64,000 bases of DNA from Acidisarcina sp. (GTDB lineage: Bacteria > Acidobacteriota > Terriglobia > Terriglobales > Acidobacteriaceae), in the NCBI GenBank assembly GCA_035539175.1, contig DATLIY010000008.1, forward strand, positions 310,001-374,000. The letters are read 5' to 3'. Within the stretch, counting starts at the first letter, position 1, and every line of letters begins with the position of its first letter. The translations under genes and the position numbers were made by a program. Shown in pieces: positions 45,939 to 54,900 of this stretch. The notes under the pieces are model-generated. The model was not told where the DNA came from. It did no database searches and saw only the letters and a program-made list of their open reading frames with translations.

Positions 45939-46223
45939 GGGAAATTGAGGGCTGTCTACTCCATGGTACGCGGGCACCCGGAACCAGAAAAGATTCCTCT
46001 CCGCGTGCAATTTGGCGCGATGAGTGTTTAAGATTCAGATAACGGCACCTAAAGCACGGCCGGGTAGGAGTACCATCCTGCCATAGGGTTCCCGGGGTTG
46101 ACTCTGGAACGCAATGATTGTATCCAGTTTTTGGGCTTCCATTGAATGTATGTCCCGAGCGGGCGAAGATTTCCCGGGGAGTGCAGGAGCCATTCTGAGA
46201 AGAAGAAAGGAAATACGATAAAG

Positions 46224-46736
46224 ATGTGGAAACCGAACCAATCCGGCAATTCTTCCCAGCCACCGAGCACTGAGCCAGTACGCCCGGCTGTGCCACCAAC
46301 ACCCACGTATGAGGCACCCAGCGTCCGCACGCCCGCCGCTGCGCCAGCCGCTGCCGACCAGGCTACGATCGGCAAGAGCCTGGTGGTTAAAGGCGAGGTA
46401 ACCGGCTCGGAGTCGCTGTATATCGACGGGAAGGTGGACGGCACCATCAATTTGCCCGGCAATCGCGTTACGGTTGGCCGAAATGGCCAGGTAACCGCCA
46501 ACATCACTGCCCGGGAGATTGTGGTTCTTGGGAAAGTGCGGGGCAACGTGAATGCCTCCGACCGCGTGGACATCCGCAGTGAGGGATCCCTCTCTGGCGA
46601 CGTCATTGCGCAACGAATCAGCATCGAGGATGGCGCCTTCTTCAAGGGCGGCATTGATATTCGCAAGCCCGGTGCACCAGAGAAGGCCGCGGCAAACGCC
46701 TCCGCCCCAGCAGCAGAACCCGTCAAGGTCCTGTAA
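46224..46736 (+). CDS. Bactofilin (polymer-forming cytoskeletal protein)
   Basis: A 170-residue bactofilin from the ATG at 46224. A Pro/Ala-rich disordered N-terminal tail (to about residue 48), then a right-handed beta-helix of the DUF583 type with repeats such as KGEVTGSESLYIDGKVDG, NGQVTANITAREIVV and GKVRGNVNASDRVDIRSEG. Bactofilins form nucleotide-free filaments linked to cell shape or peptidoglycan. It lies beside murJ (convergent), consistent with an envelope role. A strong terminator follows within 25 bases. The upstream ATG at 46146 would add 26 unlikely residues. Confidence 0.9.
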   Translation: MWKPNQSGNSSQPPSTEPVRPAVPPTPTYEAPSVRTPAAAPAAADQATIGKSLVVKGEVTGSESLYIDGKVDGTINLPGNRVTVGRNGQVTANITAREIVVLGKVRGNVNASDRVDIRSEGSLSGDVIAQRISIEDGAFFKGGIDIRKPGAPEKAAANASAPAAEPVKVL

Positions 46737-46756
46737 ATTCAGGGCGTTCTGACAAT

Positions 46757-46795
46757 CGTATGAGGCCCCGTCCGCCACGGGGCCTTACGTTTTTT
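46757..46795 (+). terminator. Intrinsic terminator of the bactofilin gene
   Basis: AGGCCCCG (46763-46770) pairs with CGGGGCCT (46778-46785), extended by CGTA/TACG with a small bulge, and followed by six T. It may also act for the convergent murJ gene. Confidence 0.88.
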
Positions 46796-46839
46796 GGCTG
46801 CACCGTTGCTAGAAAGCACCACAAGTCTCAGCCGCTCCT

Positions 46840-48420
46840 CTATCGGCGGCGCAGAATGCGGGAGAGTGTCCCAGGCATGGAAATGCCCAGGAGATGGGTA
46901 ACCGCAAGATAGACCAGTCCAAAGGGGACGAGAACGCATGGCCCAATCAGCAAAGCGGAGTGGAAGGGCAGCACGCGTTTGATGCCATATCCCACCCCTG
47001 CGGCCAGAACCGCCGCGATCCACAGCCGCGCGATGCGACTGCCGGAGTAGGGCACCTTGCCGATGTTCTTGTGCAGTGCCCGGCGCAGCAGAAGAAACTC
47101 CAGCCAGCCGGCAATCCCCGCAGATAGAGTCAGCCCAGCAGTACCCCAATGCTGGTCGATATGCAGCAGTCGCGGCAAGGGCAGCGCAAAGAAATATCCC
47201 AGGCCCAGCGTGAGCGCCACCCGCACCATGGCAAAGTTGAGCGGCGTACGCGTATTCCGCAGCGCATAGAATGCCGAGGAGTACAGGCGTCCGGAGGTGC
47301 TGGCCAACAGCCCCACGCCGGAACCAGCAAGCACGCCCCACACGAAGACCACGTCTGCCCCGCTGAAGTGGCCGGAGCGATAGATGGTCGCCACCACCAC
47401 ATCTCCCAGCAAGAGGAAGGCGGCAGCCGAAGGAACCACGAAGAAAGCAATTTGCTGCAGGCCCAGGGCAAGCCGCTGGCGCAGAGTGGCCGCAATCTCG
47501 TCCTCCGTGCCCAGAGTGCTGGACATGGCTGGCAACTCAGCAGCGGAGACGGCCATGCCGAAGAGACTTACGGGCAGGGTATACAGCGTCTGCGCGTAGC
47601 CCAGCGCCGACACGGCTCCCGTACCCAGGAAGCTGGCAAGCCAGGAATCGATGTAGGCGCTGATCTGTACCACTCCGCGGCTGAGGAAGACGGGAAAGAA
47701 GTTTTTGGCTACGGTACGCACATGCTCTGACGCGAACTTGAGTTGCAGGCGAAGCGGCCACAGAAATCGCAGCACGGTCGGCAACTGAATCAGAAACTGC
47801 AATCCGCTGCCCACGACCGAGGCCAGAGCGATGATCACCGCCAGGCGATTCTGGGACTGACGCCCTCCCTGCCAGAAGAAGGCCGCGATGATGGCAACGT
47901 TCCAGATGACGGGAGCCGCGTACGAAAGAAAGAATCTGCGATGGCTGTTGAGGATTCCCAGGCACCACGCGGAGAGAACCAGCAGCGCCGCCCCGGGAAA
48001 GAGGATCTGGACCAGCCGGATCGTCAGCAACCGCTTCTCCCCGTGGAAGCCGGGAGCGATCAGGTCGATGAGCCAGGGAGTGGCAAAGACTCCCGCGACA
48101 ACCAGCAGCGAGGTCACGAAGAAGAGCAGTGCAAACACGGCCTCGGCCAGTTGCGAGGATTCTTCGTGCCGCTGCTCCGCGTTCAATCGCGCATACACCG
48201 GGATGAACGACGCCGAAAGGACACCCTCGCCAAAAAGGTTCTGCAGAAAATTAGGAATGCGGAAAGCAGCGCGGAAGGCATCGGCGGCATCGGAGTTGCC
48301 GAAGTAATGGGCAAAGACGCGCTCGCGTACCAGTCCCACCAGGCGGCTGAGCAGAATGCCCGCAGCCACGGCAAGCGCAGATGCCCTGCTGCCGGATTCT
48401 CGCTGAGAAATTGTGTCCAA
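46840..48420 (-). CDS. murJ: Lipid II flippase MurJ (MviN)
   Basis: Moves lipid-linked peptidoglycan precursor across the inner membrane. 526 residues from a TTG at 48420; 14 hydrophobic helices. The N-terminus has the family's conserved GILLSRLVGLVRERVFAHYFG, then AFRIPNFLQNLFGEGVLSASFIPVY, and later ISAYIDSWLASFLG and YTLPVSLFGMAVSAAELP. The frame is open up to 48774, but the extra residues are Arg- and Pro-rich and overlap the divergent peptidase control region, so I reject them. The start could lie a few codons either side of 48420. A bactofilin gene is convergent, consistent with cell-wall growth. Confidence 0.92.
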   Translation of the reverse strand: MDTISQRESGSRASALAVAAGILLSRLVGLVRERVFAHYFGNSDAADAFRAAFRIPNFLQNLFGEGVLSASFIPVYARLNAEQRHEESSQLAEAVFALLFFVTSLLVVAGVFATPWLIDLIAPGFHGEKRLLTIRLVQILFPGAALLVLSAWCLGILNSHRRFFLSYAAPVIWNVAIIAAFFWQGGRQSQNRLAVIIALASVVGSGLQFLIQLPTVLRFLWPLRLQLKFASEHVRTVAKNFFPVFLSRGVVQISAYIDSWLASFLGTGAVSALGYAQTLYTLPVSLFGMAVSAAELPAMSSTLGTEDEIAATLRQRLALGLQQIAFFVVPSAAAFLLLGDVVVATIYRSGHFSGADVVFVWGVLAGSGVGLLASTSGRLYSSAFYALRNTRTPLNFAMVRVALTLGLGYFFALPLPRLLHIDQHWGTAGLTLSAGIAGWLEFLLLRRALHKNIGKVPYSGSRIARLWIAAVLAAGVGYGIKRVLPFHSALLIGPCVLVPFGLVYLAVTHLLGISMPGTLSRILRRR

Positions 48421-48632
48421 GCCCCGATTATAAGGTGCCGCAAGGAGCAAATGTGGAGCGCGGGATGCGAGCAGTCTGGCCCATCCGCCAGCACACCGGC
48501 CGAATCGCCCCGATGTACGCCCGAATCGTCCGGTGTACGCTGGGTCAGCAGGAATGTGCGCCTGCATCTCCCGCGAAGGGATTCGTGGAAGACGCGCAGA
48601 AGACGCGAGCGTTCCGCGGACCAAGGAGGAAC

Positions 48633-50783
48633 ATGCAACGGGGACCATGGATGTCCGCTCTGGCATGGCTGGGCACGGTATTGTTGAGCACAACATTGCT
48701 GAGCACGTCGGCATCTTCGCAGAACGCCTCCTCCACCATCCACAGCGGCGACGGAAGATTGCTTCCCGCCCCACCCTCGACTCGCATCGAGCAGGTGAGC
48801 GACAGCTACAGCGGCATGACCATCCTCGACTCCTACCGCTGGCTGGAGAACGCCACCAGCCCTGAGACGCGGGCCTGGATTACAGCACAGAACGCCTACA
48901 CCGCTTCCTATCTGTCGCAGGTGGCGATACGGCCCGCGATCCTGCGCCAACTCACCAGCCTGCAGCGGACGGATACCTACTCCGTGCCGCGCAAGCGCGC
49001 TGGAGGCTACTACTACCAGAAACGGCTCGCAGGCGAGAATCAGGCGTCCATCTATGTCCGCAGAGGCGCTGCCGCAAAAGAAGAGCGGCTGGTGGACGCG
49101 ACCCGCTTGAGCCCCGACCAGAATACTTCGGTGGACATCCTAGATGTTTCGCGGGATGGCAATTTACTGGTCTACGGAGTGCGTGTTGGCGGTGCGGATG
49201 AGGAGCAGGTGCGGGTTCTTGATGTCCGAACCCGCAAGGACTACGCCGACCGACTGCCCGCCGCGCGCTACTTCGGCGTGCAGCTTAGCCCCGAGGGCAA
49301 CGGGCTCTACTATGCGCGCTTTGAGCATCAAGCCACGACGGTGTACTTCCACGTCTTCGGCAACAATGCGGATACACGGCTCGTAGGCGGCGCGTACCGT
49401 GGCGAAGCGCTTGGCGAAATGGACCTGGTGCGGGTGACCGTGACCGACGACGGACACTACCTAATCCTCACGCTTTCTCACGGCGTGCCCGCCCGGCGCG
49501 AAGACATTCTGCTCAAGGACCTTCGTCAGCCCGGCTCTCCGATTCTTCCCCTGGTATTTGGCGTGGAAGCCCGTTTTCAGCCCATGGAGATGGACGGCCA
49601 CTTCTATGTGCAGACCGACTTCGAGGCGCCCAAAGGACGCATCGTTGAACTCACGCCCGGCGAGAAGCCGGCAGCATGGAGAACCATCGTTCCCGAAGGC
49701 AAGGATGTGATCGAGAACTCCAGCCTGGTGGGAGGAAAGCTGTTTGTCTCGCGGCTCCATGACGTTCGCCTGGAGACCTCGATCTATGCGCGAAATGGCA
49801 GACGCATCGGTTCGATTCCCTACCCGGGCATCGGCGCGGGGTCTGCGGTTCACGGTGGCTCCCACGATCGCGAGGGCTTCTACTCCTTCGAATCCTTCAA
49901 TCTGCCGCCGACCATCTACCGCTACAACACGGTGACCGGGAAAAGCAGCATCTTCGCCCGCACCGTGGTTCCCTTCCCTTCGCAAAAATATGAGGTCCGG
50001 CAGGTCTTTTACACGTCGAAGGATGGGACGCGGGTTCCGATGTTTGTCGCGGGAAAGAGAGGCTGGAAGCTCGACGGGAAAGCTCGAGTCCTGATGACGG
50101 CCTATGGCGGCTTTAACGTCAGCCTGACTCCGGCATGGAACCCGGAGTATGCCTGGTGGATGGCACAGGGAGGACTCTTTGCGCAGCCGAATCTCAGGGG
50201 CGGCGGCGAATATGGAGAGGGCTGGCATCAGGCCGGTATGTTCGATAAAAAGCAAAATGTCTTCGACGACTTTTTTGCCGCTGCCGAATACCTGATTGCC
50301 AACCACTACACGACTGCGCGGCAATTGGCAATCCGGGGACGCTCGAACGGCGGACTGCTGATGGGTGCTGCGCTGACCCAGCGGCCCGAACTGTTTGGAG
50401 CCATCTGGTGCGGCTATCCGCTGCTGGACATGCTGCGCTACCAGGACTTCCTCTTCGGCCGGCTTTGGACGACGGAATACGGGTCGGCAGAGAACGCGAG
50501 CGACTTCCGCTATCTTCTTGCCTATTCTCCTTACCAGAATGTCAGGCCCTCCAGCCAATATCCCGCCGTCATGTTCTTCTCCGGGGATTCCGATACAAGG
50601 GTTGATCCGCTGCATGCGCGCAAGATGACGGCGCTGGTGCAAGCTGCCAGCCGGAGCGGAAGGCCGGTACTGTTGCACTACAGCCTGAAGGGCGGCCACA
50701 GCAGCGGCGTCTCTCTGCAGCAACTGGTCGAGGACCAGGCTGACGAATTAGCCTTCCTCTGGACGGAGACAGCGAAGCCGTAG
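48633..50783 (+). CDS. Secreted prolyl oligopeptidase (S9A)
   Basis: Cleaves short peptides after proline. 716 residues from the ATG at 48633, which has AGGAGGA four bases upstream and opens a signal peptide (ALAWLGTVLLSTTLLSTSASSQ). A seven-bladed propeller (about 60-440) is followed by the alpha/beta-hydrolase domain. The catalytic Ser571 is in GRSNGGLL, Asp654 in SGDSDTRVDP and His689 in KGGHSSG. Export is expected, to the periplasm or beyond. Divergent from murJ with 212 bases between starts. Clear family assignment. Confidence 0.94.
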   Translation: MQRGPWMSALAWLGTVLLSTTLLSTSASSQNASSTIHSGDGRLLPAPPSTRIEQVSDSYSGMTILDSYRWLENATSPETRAWITAQNAYTASYLSQVAIRPAILRQLTSLQRTDTYSVPRKRAGGYYYQKRLAGENQASIYVRRGAAAKEERLVDATRLSPDQNTSVDILDVSRDGNLLVYGVRVGGADEEQVRVLDVRTRKDYADRLPAARYFGVQLSPEGNGLYYARFEHQATTVYFHVFGNNADTRLVGGAYRGEALGEMDLVRVTVTDDGHYLILTLSHGVPARREDILLKDLRQPGSPILPLVFGVEARFQPMEMDGHFYVQTDFEAPKGRIVELTPGEKPAAWRTIVPEGKDVIENSSLVGGKLFVSRLHDVRLETSIYARNGRRIGSIPYPGIGAGSAVHGGSHDREGFYSFESFNLPPTIYRYNTVTGKSSIFARTVVPFPSQKYEVRQVFYTSKDGTRVPMFVAGKRGWKLDGKARVLMTAYGGFNVSLTPAWNPEYAWWMAQGGLFAQPNLRGGGEYGEGWHQAGMFDKKQNVFDDFFAAAEYLIANHYTTARQLAIRGRSNGGLLMGAALTQRPELFGAIWCGYPLLDMLRYQDFLFGRLWTTEYGSAENASDFRYLLAYSPYQNVRPSSQYPAVMFFSGDSDTRVDPLHARKMTALVQAASRSGRPVLLHYSLKGGHSSGVSLQQLVEDQADELAFLWTETAKP

Positions 50784-50916
50784 CGCGCTGATTCCCATTC
50801 CGGTCCATGCGGTTCCTTTACGCAGGAATGGGAAACGGACTTGTCTCTATTCGATATTTCTCTTCAAGCCCGCGCCCGGTGCGACTTATGCTATCCCCGA
50901 GTCGGACGAGAGGGGA

Positions 50917-51837
50917 ATGATGGGGACCAACACCACGACGCGCGTTACAACCTCACCGCGGCGGCCTATGGAAGATATCGACGCCATCCTGGGGAAGTTT
51001 TCTGCGTGGTCTTCCTCGCAGGGCGTCAACTCTGGACCACAGCCCCGCGTCTCTGAAGTGAGCTACGAGCAGGCGCTGCACGCAACCCGCTTCCGCCGCA
51101 ACTCTCCTGAGGCTATCCCAAGCCCCGAGATCGCTGCGGACCTAGCTCCCGCAGTCGAATCCTCCGCAAGCGCTCCACAGCCCCCTGCAAGGCGCAGGAA
51201 GAAGACAACGCAAGCAGCAGCGCCCGCGAGGACGAGAAAGAAGCCTCGGCCACACTCGACCCTGGCCGCCGAAGACATTGTGCGAGGAGACGCTGCCTGC
51301 AAAGAGCCCGTGGCGGGCCACCCGAATTTCCCAACAGACGAAGCCGCAGAGCTCCTAATAGCCAAAGCCCCAGAGCCGCGAGAGACATTTGCCGGAGTGA
51401 TGAGACAAGAGGTGCATCGGGAGATGGCGCGGGAGTTAGAACGCGACTCCAGAGATCTCGCCAGAAATCCGTCTAAGAATCTCTCCGGGGATCTCGCCTC
51501 GCCTGCTCGCAGCGTCTCGCTCACCGTCCGGCTGGCTCCGGAGGAGTGTGCGCTGGTGAAGGCACGTGCTGGCGAAGCCGGGATCAGCGTCTCGGCTTAC
51601 GTGCGCCAATGCGCGCTCGATGTGGACTTGCTGCGCGAGCATGTGGAGACGGTGCTGGCAGAGATCCGCGCAGCCAACACCAAGCCGAATCTGGCTCCCT
51701 GCAGCCTGCCTGCCATGGCAGAGACGCCGCGTGCCGCTTCCCAATGGTCCCTGCGGATTCCTAAGCGCTGGCTGCGCTGGGGCGCCGGAGTCCTCGATGC
51801 CCTACGGGGAAGACAGCATTTCGAAGGGGCAGCCTAG
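50917..51837 (+). CDS. Orphan protein with MobC/ribbon-helix-helix-like domain
   Basis: 306 residues. The first two thirds are low-complexity, rich in Ala/Pro/Arg/Lys (PPARRRKKTTQAAAPARTR). At about residues 198-240 is RSVSLTVRLAPEECALVKAR then GISVSAYVRQCALDV, matching the beta-strand, helix, helix plan of ribbon-helix-helix DNA-binding proteins and the N-part of plasmid-mobilisation MobC proteins. The C-terminal part is basic. No relaxase, oriT or mobilisation genes are nearby. The start is ATG 50917 or 50920 after AGAGGGGA. DNA binding is inference. Confidence 0.6.
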   Translation: MMGTNTTTRVTTSPRRPMEDIDAILGKFSAWSSSQGVNSGPQPRVSEVSYEQALHATRFRRNSPEAIPSPEIAADLAPAVESSASAPQPPARRRKKTTQAAAPARTRKKPRPHSTLAAEDIVRGDAACKEPVAGHPNFPTDEAAELLIAKAPEPRETFAGVMRQEVHREMARELERDSRDLARNPSKNLSGDLASPARSVSLTVRLAPEECALVKARAGEAGISVSAYVRQCALDVDLLREHVETVLAEIRAANTKPNLAPCSLPAMAETPRAASQWSLRIPKRWLRWGAGVLDALRGRQHFEGAA

Positions 51838-51908
51838 AAGGTGCAGCCTGACAGTGCGGCGAACTGAAATCTCCGGGGCCGACCCTGGTTGGAGCAGGCC
51901 CCGAGGGT

Positions 51909-54900
51909 TTACAAGGTGAAGCCGTAAACCAGGAAGTTCGCAGTAGTTCCGGTCGCCGATACACTCGCCGGCTGGTTATAAGCTTGCCCCTGGAACCAGT
52001 CGGTAACGGTGAAGACCACGGAGAGCGAGCAGTTGCCGCCCGCATTCAGCGTGAAGCCGGGAGTCATAACGTTGCATGTGCCGCCCTGTACCGAGAAATA
52101 CTGTGGCAGGTTCGCGCTGAAGTTTTGTGCTGTCTGGTTTCCGACGTTGGTTAGCGTCGCGGTCAATGGCCCGAACGTAGTCTGGAACGCTCCGCATAAC
52201 CACGCAGGACAAACTGCCTGATTCCCAAAATTGAGCAACGGCATGTTTGGAGCCACGCTGACAATCTGATTATTCAGGAAGTCAGGCGCCCAGAGATTTC
52301 CTTTGAGATCGATGGCAATGCCACCGAAGTATTGTGGGTTTGTGGCGTTGATCGCCAGGTTCAGCGGAGTCTGCGTCGTCAGGTCCGGTGAGACCTGGAG
52401 AACCCGCAAGTTATTGGTGTCGGCGATGAAGAGCTGACCGGATGCATCGATCTTTATGGAAGAAGGCGCGCTCACCTGGATGTTCAGCGTCTGCTGGGCT
52501 CCGGTCCCTCCGGGAATCTCGACAATCCTTCCATAGATGGCGTTTGCCGGATTCGATGGAAAGCCGGTATCCGCGATGAATACGTTGCCTGCGCCATCTA
52601 CTGCGACTCCATTTGGACTGGTCAATCCGGTGCCAAGGTATGTGGGGTGAGCGACGTCGAGATCTCCATTCACCGCAGGCACTTTGACGATTCGGTTGTT
52701 CATCGTGTCTGCGATATAGAGGTTGCCAATGGCATCAAACGTTACCTCCGCTGGAAGGAAGACACCACCGGCGATCGCCAGAGGAGCTTGATGTGCCGCA
52801 TTGAGGTTTCCGTGCTCATTCGGAATCTTTGAAACCCCGAAAGCGGTGTCCGCCACGTATAGATTCCCTGCGCCATCCACTGCCGTCCCGACGGGCTCCA
52901 TAAATCCGGTTCCCACATTTACCGCCGAACCGCCATTGGGAATCTCTACGACCCGGTTGTTCAGCGTGTCGGTAATGAAGATGTCCCCACGGCCGTCTAC
53001 CGTGACAGACGATGGGCCATTGAGCGAGCTTGCGATTGCCGCAGGAGCCGCAAACCCAAAGGACAGGCGGGCGGCCATACCCAGGCCGGTAAGCGGAATC
53101 GCAGCTATGGGAGTGTTCGCTGCGTCGTACAAGACAGCGGAACCCAGCAGGGTGCCCGGTACGCTGGGCGCATAGGCTAGGGAAACTACGCAGTTGGCTC
53201 CAGCAGCATAGGATCCCGCAGCACAGGTGGTACTGCCGCCGTCCAGATAGTCCTGATTCGAACTGCCCACGGTCAGGTCATTGATGGCGCCAACCGCTGT
53301 TGCTGCGAGGAAAGTGACCTGGAATTGCTGCGTCGGCGAAGTGCTTCCGACCGCGACAGAACCAAAGCTGGCGGTGTTATTCAGAACCATCACTATCGTA
53401 GGCATGGACGTAGACGCGGGATTGTATTGAGCACTGCCGAGATACGTCGCCGTCAGGTTGTTTGCCCCTAACGCCAGCAGGGAGGAATCAATCCCCAGCG
53501 TAGCCGTGCCGCCGGAGATCGCGGCTGTCCCCAGCGAAGTGGAGCCCAGGAAGAACTGCACCGTACCGGTAGCGTCGCTGGGAGACAGCGTTGCAGTTAA
53601 CGTATCGCGCTGCGTAACGCGGACGTTCGCAGACTGCATGAGAAAAAGGCTCGCCGCGCTCGATGTGAGGGTGATGGTTGGAGTCGTCAAAGCGGCGGGA
53701 GCCAGGCCCACGTTGACCGTTGCGGCCGCGGAGGTGGAGGCTGCATCATTCGCCCCATCTCCAGGAAAGACTGCGATCAAGCTGTTGGCGCCGGGAGACA
53801 ACATGGCTCCGGTGACCTGAAAGGTTGCGATCGCGATGGGAGCCTTGCCCGGAGCCAGCGTCGCCGTACCTAGAAATTTGCCATTGGCGCTACCGCTGTA
53901 GAAGTTCACGACACCGCTCGGAGAGGCATACGTCGAGTTCGTAACTCTGGCGATAAGAGTCGTCACACCCGCCCACGGAATGGTGCTGGGCGCGGCAGTG
54001 AGCGTGGTCGTTGTCGGATATGAGGTGGTTCCAGCGGAGGATCCAACTGTCCAGTTGTTCACCAGGTTGGTGAAGTTGATGCTGCCCAGCCCGGTGGCCA
54101 GATCGTATCCCTTGCCCACCGGATACGCTGTATTCTGAGTGCCGCTCGACGAGGAGAGGAGACCGTAAGCGTCCTTCTTGAGAGTTGCCACGCAGTTCGG
54201 CGTGCCGGCTGCACAGGGCTGCGAGATGCTATCCGTGACCGTGCCGCCGCTGGGATTTGGCGTGGCATTCACGTCGTAGAACATGCAGCTCGTGCCCACC
54301 CCATTCCCTTTCTGCGAACCATTGCAGGCGCTCAGCAAACTGGAGTTGGGCGTTGCAGGCGCACCATACTCACTCGCGGCCAGTGCGTAGAGCGTGTAGT
54401 TTGCCTGACCCTGCCGCGCATTTGTTTTCTGATTCACCAGCGCGATCAGACCGGCAACCTGCGGAGCGACGAAGGAGGTTCCACCAGCCGCCATCGTCTG
54501 GGCAGCGGTGCTGTTGGACATGTCGCAGGAGTATCCCTTGTCTGACTGACAGACAGCGAGCGCGTGGTTGTAGATGAAATTACTGGCGAACAGCGAGACA
54601 TCCGGCAGGTCGCGCTTTGCGTCATTGGGAACGCCATAAGCACTCTGCCAATTGGGCTTGGCGTAGAGAGTGCTGACGCCTCCGCCTCCACCATCGAGGA
54701 AGACAAAGCTGCCATACTTCGCTTTGAAGTTGGCGTTGTTGCACCAGGCTTCCGGAGTCGCTCCGGGATTCAGGCCGAGTTCCGCAGCATAGGAACGAAG
54801 CACGGGACCGGCGCAACTGCCGTTCCACGCCGTCTCAGGAATATACGAGCGGGCCGAGCTATAGCCAGGACCATTTGCGGTATCCCAATACGCACTCGTC

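Noticed and set aside
50917-51837. Calling the RHH-like gene a plasmid mobilisation gene
   Set aside because: There is no relaxase, coupling protein or oriT-like sequence nearby; only the short motif block is similar.
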